Assembly (NCBI RefSeq): GCF_910592395.1
Contig: NC_088324.1
Location: forward strand, 8,148,953-8,212,952
Source of the DNA: Lineus longissimus
Taxonomy: Eukaryota; Nemertea; Pilidiophora; Heteronemertea; Lineidae
Direction: 5' to 3'
Length of the DNA stretch: 64,000 nt
The notes under the pieces were generated by a model. The model had not been told where the DNA came from. It saw only the letters and a list, made by a program, of their open reading frames with translations, and ran no database searches. The position numbers and the translations under genes are program-made. This document shows, piece by piece, positions 34,400 to 46,949 of this stretch. Position 1 is the first letter of the stretch. The number at the start of each line of letters is the position of its first letter.

Positions 34400-36020
34400 T
34401 GTCTGGAGAATCACTACCTTGTCCCTGTTCGTATGGATGTGCCATTGATATTGTCCTCAGACAACACTTGCCCCCTGTAAATTTGGATGTGCCAATGACA
34501 TGATTTTAGATAGGACTATCGGAGAGTCAACTGGGTCGCATTCCCCTTGACTACGCCCTTTACCGCTGCTCAAAGCATTCGGGCCCGAGGTATCTCTCCA
34601 GTTAGTTGGATTCTTTCGGAAGGACTGTCTCTCGCAGAATCTTGTCCTGCGATACAATTCACGTGGTCTGTCATGTTGGTTGCAATTTCGTCAAGCTAAG
34701 ATTTGAATTTCCCACCAGAAGAGGGCCTAACATTCTAGGCAGGAAGTGAGGTAATGTCAAACATCCCGTCTGACATAATCCCTGTGCACGTGCCCCTTGC
34801 TCCACGACCTTCTCGGCAGTGGATATGTCGGACAATTCCCTGTGTCTAAAATCTCGGATTATCAAGCAAATCCTGGCTTCCTTGATCATAATCTTCTGAT
34901 GATACGTAGTCGGGATATTTTTGGATAAGAACGGATGAATATTTTTTGGTAAGTGTTTATTTTTGGTAACTTTGTTGACCTTTTATCTTGTTGAACGACC
35001 TCGTGGATGCGGCATACTTTTTGTCGAGCAATGGCTTCGTGTGAGGATTCAATGGAATGCCTTCGCCAGTCAACGACACAATGTGATTCTTTCAGAGTGT
35101 GCTAGAATACCATTCCAACAACTTTCATGTAATTTCATGCTGCTAGGTCTAGGTGTCCCGAGCCCCACTGTGTTCTTCTCCCGCGTTCTACGCGACACCC
35201 ATGCACCAAAAAGTGTATCAAAACTTTTCCATGAACACCGAGTAGTTCTACCAGCATTCAGGCGCAAAGCCCTCATTGGAATGTGCCTTGTCAGTAAAAT
35301 CAAAATGCTGCTGGCAACTGACTTCGTACAAAACACCTCCCGGGGCATAAAGGCATCCAAAAACAGGAGGGATCAGGTCGATATACTGCCCCCCTCCCCA
35401 CCCACGTTTCATAATGGTCAGGAAACTTCACATCAACCACATTTTTAGTCGAACGCTGCGCCATAGAGGAACTACCTACGCCTACGCCCCCCCCCCCCCA
35501 TTTTTTAACCCTTGGCAACACCATTAGCAAACAGTTTGGCATCATTTCTCTCGCACAAAATACTTAAATTTCACAATCATCCTGACATAACAGTGATTTT
35601 CAATACCTAACCATGTCGAACAATCGACAACGCCCACAAGCGCGGAGCTCGTTGAAATGTACAGCGGCTTGGCACGATGTTATTCTCCCACCTGCATGTG
35701 GTTGATGTGAAATTTCCTGACCATTATGTAACGTTTATCAACAAGGGTATGGCCTTTATTGTGGGGATTGTATCCGTACCACCAGTATTTGTATCCATAG
35801 TAGGCCTGTAAGTTCACATACACAATAGATTATGTCATATGAGCAAATTCATGAACGGGTCAATCTCGATTTGATGGACAAATGAGGGATCAGTTACATT
35901 TCGGCAAACTTGAAATCCTTAAGCAATATAATTAGAACTCTTTCAGAACGAAGTAAAGGCAAGGATCAGTTATTCGTTTTCTCCAGGGAACGACTCAACA
36001 TCCTCAACGGACGTGTTATA
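34400..36020. other. No gene recognised
   Basis: A 161-codon frame on the plus strand (34963-35448) has no domain, no ATG-based support and no splice context. A C run occurs at 35488-35499. Confidence 0.4.
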
Positions 36021-36027
36021 TAATGCC

Positions 36028-36218
36028 TAGCAACTCCCATAGCAACCCCCATAGCAACCCCCATAGCAACCCCCATAGCAACCCCCATAGCAACCCCCAT
36101 AGCAACCATATACCCCTGCCTAGCAACAGATCAACATGTCTTGATATACCCCTACCTAGCCACAGACCAACATGTCTTGATATACCCCTGCCCAGCAACA
36201 GATCATCATGTCTTGATC
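36028..36218. repeat. 12-bp and 36-bp minisatellites side by side
   Basis: Six units of cccatagcaacc fill 36028-36110. They run into three units of a 36-bp repeat (catgtcttgat at 36135, 36171 and 36207, each preceded by a gcaacaga-like block). The 36-bp unit contains tagcaac, so it probably arose from the 12-bp one. The plus frame reads repeated HSNP but is not a gene. Confidence 0.9.
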
Positions 36219-36997
36219 TAAATTATGAATGAGACGATAATCATTATAACTCGTTAACTAAATCCTTCTTGATTTTTCCTTTTAGTCACCACCACCTTAC
36301 CTCGGTCCATGATGAACGATATGGCTTGTCTTACCTCGATCCATGATGTCCGGTACGTGGTCCAAGCTGACCTGCATTTGAAGCAACCATAAAGCTCATC
36401 TGATGGCTGTCGACATCGCCAGAAAGAGACTTGAGGGAGATTAAGGACTGAGCGCATGGTATGTAAATTATCTGAAAATAGATTCGTATGTTGCAGAGAT
36501 ACATGTATACTCTAGTTTCGCCGATCTAAGACCGGTTAATCAAATACACCGAAATCAAAATAAAGGCCAAGTCGAAACATGACGTCACAGGTCATGACAT
36601 CGGACAACTTGATGTCGCCAACCCATTTGTCTTTTAGGAAATACTAAATGGCTTCGAACGACCATGTGAAAATATCAAGCTTGAAATGAATAATACGAAA
36701 AACAGGTCTTAGATTTGTGAAGCTAGAGTATGTACAGGTCCTAAGACATAAGGACTTTACACTGAAAGAAACAGCTCGTTTTCGGCGATTACACCAACTG
36801 CGTTTTGACTGGTAAAAGTGCATTCTTTTGACCCATCCGAGAGCCAAGTTACGCAGTCTCCTTCTCCATACGCCCGGTTCTTGTTACTCATAATACATAA
36901 CTTCGGGTAACCACTTTAGAGGCGTGTCCAGGTCCAACCTCCCAAATTTTGATAATCTTCAGGCGAACAAGGGAGGGTTTGTCCAGACGCATCGAAC

Positions 36998-37184
36998 ATA
37001 TGTGACCCGCTCTACCAAAACTAGGCGCTTGTCGCATCTGAACTTGACAGGTTGATACGGACTTGTTGTTCATTTCCCTATTGTAGACCTAAATGAACAA
37101 CAAGTCCACAATAGGGAAATGAACAACAAGTCCGTATCAACCTGTCAAGTTCAGCGCCTAGTTTTGGTAGAGCGAGTCACATAT
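36998..37184. repeat. Long near-perfect palindrome
   Basis: Arms at 36998-37084 and 37108-37184 are inverted copies with a 23-bp spacer. The left arm has about 11 extra bases (ttgtcgcatct). Otherwise mismatches are very few. Inside, aaatgaacaacaagtcc also occurs twice in direct order (37091 and 37117). Confidence 0.92.
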
Positions 37185-37209
37185 TTTAAAAGTCTGGAAC
37201 GCCGATTAT

Positions 37210-37316
37210 GCTACAGTAGAACCTCCCTTAGTGGACACCTCTCTATTAAGGGCACCCTCTCTATAAGGGACAGTTTTTTCAGTTTTGACCCAAATTGGTT
37301 ATTTTTCCTTCTGAAC
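37210..37316 (-). mobile_element. MITE family A, copy 7 (partial)
   Basis: Begins tacagtagaacctcccttag, then gtggacacctctctattaag, and fades out after gacccaaattggttattttt. Read on this strand it is the inverse of the reference copy's right half. Confidence 0.8.
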
Positions 37317-37582
37317 CTTCCTGTTCACGCACACAATGTTGTTTTCAGACTTCACCCGAAACCACCAGACATGTTTAAAAATGCTGGAAAAGTATCTGTG
37401 CGCCGTCTTTCGTGCCACAAAAAGTTATCAATACCTATATATTCAATGTCTTATTTTACATGTATGCCTTTTTCGTTGGTTTTGGACGACTCGGAGCTTT
37501 ATATACGGTATATTTGTTCATAATAACCCATGATGTAATTGAACTTGTCATTTCAAACCCCTTTTGACCCTTTTCATTGCAG

Positions 37583-40500
37583 TTCTTCCTTGATTGGCCT
37601 GTGTGGTTCATAATGAAATCGATCCTGAAAGTGATGTGAAGTTTTGTCACAACAACCCGGGAAGACAACACGGAGACACATGTACATGCTGGTTTGATTC
37701 ATATGGTGAGTAGTCCTGTCTCGAATCACTTCCTTTGCTCGATCCAGTTGAGAGGCATTTGAAACTGTACACGAAATTGATAATTGCCATCAGTAATACC
37801 TCTCGGACGCAGTCAAGTATGTGTCATGATTGCCATCAGTAAGGCACATTCATTGACGAGCCACGATTTCCATCAGTAATATATATCGTCACGCTCGTAA
37901 ACAAATTGCCTGTCTCATTTTTCAATGTTTTGAGAAAAACGAAAATACGATAAATCGATATTTATTCATGAATATATTTTGTAGACAATTTAGGCAAATT
38001 TATAGAACTTAATTAATTTTTCAAATTCGATTCTTTTTACAGAAAATTGCATCAAGTGCCTCAATTTATACAAAACTTGAACTATCATAATGTATTTCTA
38101 ATTCTAACCTTCGATATACCTTATAATAAGGTAAGGTAATACAGACAAATGTATACCATTGTAGTAAGAAATCAAACATCAGTCTGATCTATGTCAGTAA
38201 ACCTGCCGCCTGACTTCACTTAGAAACCTAACCAAGGCTGTTACATAACATGTAAACAAAACAGTTAATCTTGCTATATCTCTGGACTGGGTGCTTCAAT
38301 TTTGATCAAACTTGATTTGATACGGAGCTTTAAGTCTACTCTTTGAGGATCTGTACATGTCATGCAATCATAACAGCAGGAGTCATGGCCTTTTAGGCAA
38401 TTTCCATGTGACTTGGGCAATATTACAGCCTGAGATGGGCAAAATTCTAAATTTGCTGTTGATAATGGGTATCACACTCATTGCTAGTAACCATGGTAGC
38501 AGTATATCAGTCCCGTGTGAGAATCTTCATTTCAAAGGCGTACAGTATATAATTCCATTGTGAGAATCTTCATCTACAAGGCCTACAGTATATTATTCCC
38601 TTGTGAGAATCTTCATCTCAAAAGTTCACAAGATATCAGTCCCTTTGTGAGTATCTTCATCTCAATGGGTTACCTGTGGGAATCTTCACCTCCAAGCCTT
38701 ATAGTCTATCGCCCCCTTGTGAAGAATCTTTATCTCCAAGGCTTACAGTATATAATTCCCTTGTGAGAATCTTTATCTACAAGGCCTACAGTATATTATT
38801 CCCTTGTGAGAATCTTAATCTCAAAGGTTCATAAGATATTAGTCCCTTTGTTAGTATCTTCATCTCAATGGGTTACAGTATGTCAGTCACCTGTGAGAAT
38901 CTTCATCTCCAAGAATTATATCAGTCCCTTGTGGGAATCTTTATCTGCAAGGCCTGCATTATATTAGTCCCTTGTGAGAATCTTCATCTCAAAGGTTCAC
39001 AAGATATCAGTCCCTTTGTGAGTATCTTCATCTCAATGGGTTACCTGTGGGAATCTTCACCTCCAAGCCTTATAGTCTATCGCCCCCTTGTGAAGAATCT
39101 TTATCTCCATGGCTTACAGTATATAATTCCCTTGTGAGAATCTTTATCTACAAGGCCTACAGTATATTATTCCCTTGTGAGAATCTTAATCTCAAAGGTT
39201 CACAAGATATAAGCCCCTTTGTTAGTATCTTCATCTCAATTAGTTTCAGTATGTCAGTCCCCTGTGAGAATCTTCACCACCAAGCCTTATAGTCTATCAC
39301 CCCCCTGTGAAGAATCTTTATCTCCAAGGCTTACAGTATATCAGTCCCTTGTGAGAAACAACATCTCCAAGGTTACAGTATATCAGTCCCATCTGAATAT
39401 CTCCATCTCAAAGGCTACAGTATATCGAGTCAGCCAGTTGTGAGAATCTTTATCTCCAAGACTTACAAGTATATCGACCTCTCGTGAAAATCTTTATCTC
39501 CAAGGTTACAGTATATCAGTCCCTTTTGAGAATCTTCATCTCCAAGGCTACAGTATATCGAGTCAGCCCCTTGTGAGAATCTTTATCTCCAAGACTTACA
39601 AGTATATCACCCCCTTGTAAAATCTTTATCTCCAAGGTTACAGTATATCAGTCTTGTGAGAATCCTCATCTCCAAGTTTACAGTATATCAGCCCGTTGTA
39701 AGAATCTTTCTCTACAAGGCATGCATTATATTATTCCCTTGTGAGAATCTTAATCTCAAAGGCTTACAGTATGTATATCAGTCCCTTGTCTGCAGAATCT
39801 TCATCTCCAAGGCTTACAGTGTATAATTGCATTGTGAGAATCTTTATCTACAAGGCCTACAGTATATTATTCCCTTGTGAGAATCTTAATCTCAAAGGTT
39901 CATAAGATATTAGTCACTTTGTTAGTATCTTCATCTCAATGGGTTACAGTATGTCAGTCACCTGTGAGAATCTTCATCTCCAAGAATTATATCAGTCCCT
40001 TGTGGGAATCTTTATCTGCAAGGCCTGCATTATATTAGTCCCTTGTGAGAATCTTCATCTCATAGGTTCACAAGATATCAGACCCTTTCTTAGTATCTTC
40101 ATCTCAATGGGTTACAGTATATTAGTCCCCTGTGAGAATCTTCTCCAAGTCTTATAATCTATCGCCCCCTTGTGAAGAATCTTCATCTCCAAGGCTTACA
40201 GTATATAATTCCCTTGTGAGAATCTTTATCTACAATGCCTACAGTATATAATGCCCTTGTGAGAATCTTAATCTCAAAGGTTCACAAGATATTAGTCCCT
40301 TGTGAGTATTTTCATCTCAATTGGTTACAGTATGTCAGTCACCTGTGAGAATCGTCATCTCCAAGAATTACATTATATCAGTCCCTTGTGGGAATCTTTT
40401 ATCTACAAGGCCTGCAATATATTAGTCCCTTGTGAGAATCTTCATCTCAGAGGTTCACAGGATATCAGTCCCTTTGTTAGTATCTTCATCTCAATGGGTT

Positions 40501-42734
40501 ACAGTATATTAGTCCCCTGTGAGAATCTTCACCTCCAAGCCTTATAGTCTATCACCCCCCTGTGAAGAATCTTTACCTCCAAGGCCTACAGTATATCAGT
40601 CCCTTGTGAGAAACTACATCTCCAAGGTTACGGTATATCAGTCCCATGTGAGAATCTCCATCTCAAAGGCTACAGTATATCGAGTCAGCCCCTTGTGAGA
40701 ATCTTTATCTCCAAGACTTACAAGTATATCGCCCTCTCGTGAAAATCTTTATCTCCAAGTTTACAGCATATCAGCCCGTTGTGAGAATCTTTCTCTACAA
40801 GGCATGCATTATATTATTCCCTTGTGAGAATCTTAATCTCAAAGGCTTACAGTATGTATATCAGTCCCTTGTCTGCAGAATCTTCATCTCGTAGGCTTAC
40901 AGTATATAATTCCATTGTGAGAATCTTTATCTACAAGGCCTACAGTATATTATTCCCTTGTTAGAATCTTAATCTCAAAGGTTCACAGGATATCAGTCCC
41001 TTAATTAGTATCTTCATCTCAGAGGGTTACAGTATATTAGTCCCCTGTGAGAATCTTCACCTCCAAGCCTCATAGTCTATCGCCCCCTTGTGAAGAATCT
41101 TTATCTCCAAGGTTTACAGTATATTAGGCCCTTGTGAGAAACTGCATCTCCAAGGTTACAGTATATCAGTCCCATGTGAGAATCTCCATCTAAGGCTACA
41201 GTATATCGAGTCAGCCCCTTGTGAAAATCTTTATCTCCACGGTTACAGTATATCAGTCCCTTGTGAGAATCTTCATCTCCAAGCTTACAGTATATCAGTC
41301 CCATGTGAGAATCTCCATCTAAGGCTACAGTATATCGAGTCAGCCCCTTGTGAAAATCTTTATCTCCACGGTTACAGCATATCAGCCCCTTGTGAGAATC
41401 TTTCTCTACAAGGCATGCATTATATCATTCCCTTGTGAGAATTTTAATCTCAAAGGCTTACAGTATGAATACCAGTCCCTTGTCTGCAGAATCTTCATCT
41501 CCAAGGCTTACAGTATATAATTCCATTGTGAGAATCTTTATCTGCAAGGCCTGCATTATATTGGTCCCTTGTAAGAATCTTCATCTCAAAGATTCACAGG
41601 ATATCAGTCCCTTTGTGAGTATCTTCATCTCAATGGGTTACAGTGTATTAGTCCCCTGTGAGAAACTTCACCTCCAAGCCTTATAGTATATCACCCTCTT
41701 GTGAAGAATCTTTATCTCCAAGGCTAACAGTATATTAGGCCCTTGTGAGAAACTGCATCTCCAAGGTTACAGTATATCAGTCCCATGTGAGAATCTCCAT
41801 CTCAAAGGTTACAGTGTATCGAGTCAGCCCCTTGTGAGAATCTTTATCTCCAAGACTTAACCTCCTCGCCTCCATAAGAGTCCCCTTCTTGTTACTCAGT
41901 TGACACATGGAGAGTTTAGGAAGAATCCTACCAAGAGGTGAGGGTAACTTAACCTCCTTCCCCCCCATAAGAGTCCCCTTCTTGTTACTCAGTTGAAACA
42001 TGTGGATAGTTTATGAAGAATCCTACCTAGAGGTGAGGGTAACTTAACCTCCTCCCCCTCCATAAGAGTCCCCTTCTTGTTACTCAGTTGACACATGTGT
42101 AGAGTTTATGATGAATCCTACTTAGAGGTGAGGGTAACTTAACCTCCTCCCCCTCCATAAGAGTCCCCTTCTTGTTACTCGGTTGACATCTGTGGAGAGT
42201 TTATGAAGAATCCTACTTAGAGGTGAGGGTAACTTAACCTCCTCCCCCTCCATAAGAGTCCCCTTCTTGTTACTCAGTTGACACATGTGGAGAGTTTATC
42301 CTTCCCAGAGGTGAGGGCAACTTAGCCTCTTCCTCCTCCATAAGAGTCCCCTTCTTGTTACTCAGTTGACACCTGTGGAGAGTTTATGAAGAATCCAACC
42401 TAGAGGGTAACTTCCCCCATGATCCTACCAGCGTCATCGTGATTTTGTCTGCAACATTTTATTTGTCCCCTTCCACTCCCACAGAAGCATTGATCAGCCA
42501 AAATTCCTTTTCACTCTTTCCAGGTCGTTTTAGTCTCGATGACTGCTTGTGCCTGTGGATCATCTCCTTGTTGTTGTTGGTCCACAGCTACCATACTGGC
42601 ACGATTTCGATTGATTTTGTGAGGTCCATTAGCAAAATTTTCAAAAATTCTTTTATCTTATATTTTCAGGTGGAACCGCATACACACCACGCGTCAACGA
42701 AGACAACCGCCATCTCAAAGGAGGAAAACCGTGA
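37583..42734 (+). CDS. Weak candidate two-exon transcript spanning the satellite block
   Basis: The segment 37583-37705 has a strong acceptor (ttttcattgcag) and a strong donor (catatg/gtgagt), and 42670-42734 has a strong acceptor (tatattttcag). Joined in phase 1 they read HNEIDPESDVKFCHNN, then GDTCTCWFDSYG, then GTAYTPRVNEDNRHLKGGKP and a stop. However, every frame of the first segment has a stop near its start; in this frame it is a TGA at 37591. It could be a noncoding exon, a pseudo-exon or chance. I do not recognise the peptide. AATAAA at 44102 could end the transcript. Confidence 0.25.
38493..41855. repeat. 43-bp satellite array with higher-order structure (3.4 kb)
   Basis: About 78 units of tacagtatatcagtccctt-gtgagaatctt-catctccaaggct, each 40-45 bp. 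Groups of variant units recur as blocks: the cacctgtgagaatcttcatc variant at 38888, 39959 and 40340, and the gtctgcagaatcttcatctc variant at 39788, 40871 and 41482, giving larger periods of about 1.08 kb with later rearranged blocks of about 0.4 and 0.6 kb. Frames of 60-90 codons inside are repeat artefacts. There are no unique spacers, so it is not a CRISPR array. Confidence 0.97.
41856..42415. repeat. 95-bp satellite, about six units
   Basis: Units start cttaacctcctccccctcca at 41856, 41948, 42043, 42138, 42233 and 42321. Each contains taagagtccccttcttgtta, ctcagttgacacatgtgg and gagtttatgaagaatcctac. It follows the 43-bp array without a gap, so the junction is sharp. Confidence 0.96.
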
Positions 42735-44125
42735 TGGAATCTTCGCTCACAGCTGAACAACATTTGATCAGTTCTTCAGGCAAGACCTACTCTTTGTAAA
42801 ACTGCAAGCCAAACACTGGTTACACTTGTCAACGGTTCTGCCACAAATGATTACAAAATATTTTACAAGTTAATACGACGCGACAGGCATTTAAGCGTTG
42901 CTTTTATACAAGACAAGATTTTATTCGAACAGAAAAAGTTGTTAAGCATAAATATACATGCCAGAGCAGAAAAAAGACAAGTGCAACTAGATACTAGTGA
43001 GGTTTCGCATCTCTAAGATATAAATCTACGTTTGCGTTTTGAATTTTTTAAATCGTAGCGAATTTTAGCTCTTCTGGTTAAAAGGAACCGATTTCACAAT
43101 GTTGCGAAGGGCGCGCAAAAGCCTCAGTGCAGAAAATTGCCAAACATGTATGTGCGTCACACAGGCGTTTTGGAAACGTAAACGTGATTGCGAAACCTCC
43201 CTAATTTCCAATACATGATACCTGACAAGAACCAGGAGAGGGTTAAACTTATATTGAGGTTTATTGGGGGGGGGGGGATGAAATTATTGGAAAAATGTTT
43301 CATTCGTCATACTTTTACTGATACCTGTTCATGAAGCTTTTTTCCTCAATTGCTGTAAGAAAAAAAACCTTTAAAACGGCATAGTTTCTTGGCTTCTGGT
43401 ATCTTTCCCAATTATACCTGTTTTGCTGTTAAAAGTTTTAAAGCTTTTCGCTTTTAAAAAAGTGAAAAAAAGTGCAAGAGGCTAACACACGGGATTCGAA
43501 CCCAAGACCTCTGGGTGGTAAGCCACACGCTCTAACCACTACTCCACCAAGCCACACTCTCAGGAAGGTTGCAAAAGAGCGAGTCACTAAAGTTTAGGCC
43601 AGACGGCTCATTGAAGATTTATGGTGGTGTATTGGTTGAATAGGCAGGTTACGAGATCCTTTGTCAAATAAGGTGTGTCCATTTCTTCTGCAACAACACA
43701 CAATTTGTAGATTTAATTGAATGAAACGTAGGCCTATTACACAGCAATACATTGTACAGAATTAGATTTAGATGGATTGAACTGATTCAAACTATGTAAG
43801 AAATACTTTAATCTCACTTCTATAAGACCATCTTATCGAAAGTTATTATCAATTTTTCAGTACCGGATACCGGGTGTTCGGTATTGCTGATTCATGGGGA
43901 GGGGCGGGGCGGGGTCTACTGTAGACCACATTAGAAAAACTAAAGCTTAAAAATGCCTTTCTACCATTTTGATTGGGAGATTGTCGTGAAATATATGAAA
44001 AATGGTCTTATGTATGTGATTTTACAGCGTTTCGCCTCACTATGTATCTGTGAAACGTAAAAATTTATGTATATGTTATACGATTGCCTAGAAAGAGTAG
44101 TAATAAAATGTTATGTTTGTAATTT
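42735..44125 (+). other. No gene; possible 3' UTR
   Basis: No exon seen. AATAAA at 44102-44107 followed by a gttatgtttgtaattt block would suit a transcript end, perhaps for the weak candidate upstream. It contains a tRNA-like SINE on the other strand and a G run at 43266-43277. Confidence 0.35.
43470..43558 (-). mobile_element. tRNA-derived SINE head or tRNA pseudogene
   Basis: On the minus strand the A box is tggagtagtggttagagc, and the B box is gggttcgaatccc, with an anticodon-arm-like region between (gtggcttaccaccc). A T run follows. The T arm folds well, but the two acceptor halves do not pair, so it is unlikely to be a working tRNA. Confidence 0.6.
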
Positions 44126-45490
44126 CGTCTTCTATTTGGTTCCTTCACTTTGACGTGTTGCCTTCACTTCGATCTATGAAGATAGCAAAGGCAATCAATA
44201 AAGCTGAAGTAGTCAAATCGAGGGTCTTATGCAGGAAAGTACACTTTACCGAATTTTGAGAAATTGAGGTTTACAGTTGAACATTACTGTAAAAACTCAA
44301 TATTGCCCAATTTGCCACCAGATAAACTCTCCCTGTCCCCACCCCGTCATAAGAATGTTTTCGGTAAAAGTGCACTTGTATCTTTCTGCATGAAAGTTGG
44401 TGACACACGTACGCGTCAAAATGTCCAGAGTGCAGAAGCACGCCGTTTTACGCTCTAGTCTGTCATCGGCTTAAAGGCTTACCTCCACATAAGCATTTCA
44501 CGCGGTAAATATTCCACAGAGTCCTTAATTCTCCGTTGGCAACGCTCAACGTGAAATGACAAAGACTGTGTGTGATATATGGAACGTGAAACGCTTATGT
44601 GGTGATGGACCTTACAGGTTTGTCACAAGTACTGCAAAACTGAAATCTACCACTTGTCAAAATACACAAAATGCTGCAAAAAGCTCGACATCGAGTGAAA
44701 CCATAGAAATGGTATCATATCGAATTTATCAATAACAAGAGTGTTTTGGACGACATGTCTTAGATCCTCCAAGATTTCAGTATCTCAAGTTTTGTTGTAC
44801 TTCTGGCACACCTCAAGACCCTCGATATATGGCTTGTTATTCGTTGCAAAATTCAATAGTTATTACCATTCAGTGTTTATTTTCATGTTCAATAATTAAT
44901 ACTTTTGTTTTCAAGGCTTTTATTATTTGCGATACAAAGATTGTGGTAATGTTATCACATATCTTTGGTAGACTTGCTGTACAACTCATGATATTTTGCC
45001 ATGTGTATAGTGTGAGATATTTATATGCGATGCAGAATTATCTATGTTGACGTTACCTCCGTTGAATTGTTGGCAAAGGGTGAAAAAGGTCTTTGAAACT
45101 GCTTTGATAGGTTGTTTCAAAGTTCCTTTTTTATCCCTTCAGCGATTCAACGGTTGTAACATCACACATAAACACTTCTGTCTAACATATAAAATATTCT
45201 CTGCACTGTACTTGGGCATAATAACATGAATTGCACAAGTCTTCCAAAGTATGTGAAAACATCACTCGTAATCTTCAATTGAATCGCACATAATAGAAAC
45301 TTTGAATTCAAATGTATCAATTGAACATGAAATAAACATTGAATGCAATAACTATCGAACTTTGCAATGAATAACAAGTCATAATGACTTCTTCAGCCTT
45401 CTAAAGGACAAGGACAACCTCGGATCAACGGATTTTTTCCAAAAAAAGGGGGACCCTCAGAATATAGGCTATCTCCAAAAACGTCAAAAA
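44126..45490. other. No gene recognised
   Basis: AT-rich, short frames only. No repeats stand out. Confidence 0.4.
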
Positions 45491-45500
45491 AAAACTCGAG

Positions 45501-45720
45501 CGTGACCTCGCTCCGTAACTTTGCAGAGGAAAAAAGTTACGAGGGGAGGTCACGCACGATTTTTTTTTCGAGTTTTGTGGACTTAGCGTATTTTTCAAGA
45601 ATTTTTAAAGGAAAAAATGATGACACAGCGATTTTGTACTTAGCGTATTTTTGAGAAAAAAATCACAGAAAAAAGAATGACACAGCGATTTTGTACTTAG
45701 AGTATTTTTGAGGATTTCGC
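45501..45720. repeat. 22-bp inverted repeat followed by a 57-bp tandem repeat
   Basis: cgtgacctcgctccgtaact at 45501 pairs with its inverted copy ending at 45554 (19 of 22). The arms are flanked by A9 ctcgag and T9 cgag. Downstream, a unit with cacagcgattttgtacttag recurs near 45570, 45625 and 45680. A third copy of the arm (cgtgcgctcccatcgtaact) is at 45907. Confidence 0.75.
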
Positions 45721-46498
45721 AGGCAGAATGGAAACTATGCCAAGGAAACAAATTGATTTTGGACTTAGAAAACTTTTCAGGTTTCTGTTTTCAAAACAAT
45801 TGAGGATGCCACGGAAGAAGTTTCATACTGAAACACTGGAGGAGGAAAATCTTTTCAATTCAATTAAAAAGATCAAGAAAAACATATCAGAAAGTTGAGG
45901 ACTGATCGTGCGCTCCCATCGTAACTTTGCGGACAATAAAAAGAAGCTTGTATGAGAATTGATAACTTTTATTAATTAGTTCAAAAGATCATACAGATGA
46001 AATGAAGTTACAGATAAATCGAAAGAAGAAATCGAGTAAAGAAATCGAGTGAAGACGAGCTGTGAGATTATCCTGCAAAGATATAAAGAGAGACAATAGT
46101 CAGTGTTAATTTCAAAATTTCTTGTAATATCAACTGACCGCTGGCAAATGTACGCCTAAAGTACGGCGACAAATATCATCATATCTAACTAGTCAAAAAG
46201 AGTGAGACACGGGGAGAGTTTTCTGCTACTATCAAATTCGAATTCGTGGCTCAAGTTGAGTACATAACAACTTGGTGGGTTGAAGGGTACAACATATGTA
46301 AACAAACAAAGATCCCCATCATTTACGACATCGATAGCAATGAAGTGACTGGAAACCAAGTCATTGACTACAAGATCCCAAGGTGTCTGGCCGACAGATG
46401 TATGGGGGCTAACTCAATATAAATACCTTGATGGTTTCCAACTGGACAATCATGATTGGAATGGCAGCTTTTAAATCAAATTGTCACCAAAAGCATTC

Positions 46499-46945
46499 AA
46501 AATATCATGAACATTGGAAGACAACTTCCAAGTAAATTGCTTGTCTGTTACTTTTATGCCATGGTAAACATACGTTGCCTGTGGAAAGGGCCATTCAAAA
46601 TGGCCGAAATTTATTTCGCAAATCATTTAATATTTCAAAGAACTCATCACCCGACTGTAAACCCTCGACAAGATGTCCCCTCAACAATCGTTGGTTTACG
46701 AAAATACTGTTCGGCCATTTTGTTTTGCCCCTTTCACAGGCAACTGGAGTTCACCATTAAATAAAGGTTATTTTTAACTCAAATAATCATTAAAATCATT
46801 AAAAATATCATGAACAATAGAAAAGATTGGACGACATGGACAGTTTCAAATAAAGTGCTTAATAAATAACTTTGTCTATTGTTGCTTTGGTCACGGTAAA
46901 CTCAAGTTGCCTGTGAAAAAGGGATTTACAAAATGGCCGAAAGTA
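46499..46945. repeat. Diverged duplication, about 300 bp apart
   Basis: aatatcatgaacattggaag to caaaatggccgaaa (46499-46612) matches aaatatcatgaacaatagaa to caaaatggccgaaa (46803-46941), including gttgcctgtg-aaaggg in both. A G run is at 46979-46991. Confidence 0.6.
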
Positions 46946-46949
46946 TGAC

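Noticed and set aside
34963-35448. 161-codon plus-strand frame
   Set aside because: No domain, no splice context, and the opposite strand is also open over much of it, as expected by chance in GC-richer DNA.
38357-41686. Many 60-90-codon frames (plus and minus)
   Set aside because: All are translations of the 43-bp satellite unit.
38493-41855. Possible CRISPR array
   Set aside because: Units follow each other directly without unique spacers, and the DNA is clearly animal.
43470-43558. Functional tRNA gene on the minus strand
   Set aside because: The A and B boxes are good, but the acceptor stem does not pair, so a SINE head is more likely.
42735-44125. SECIS element to explain the TGA at 37591
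   Set aside because: An ATGA-to-TGAT spacing occurs near 43280, but the intervening bases do not pair into the required helix.
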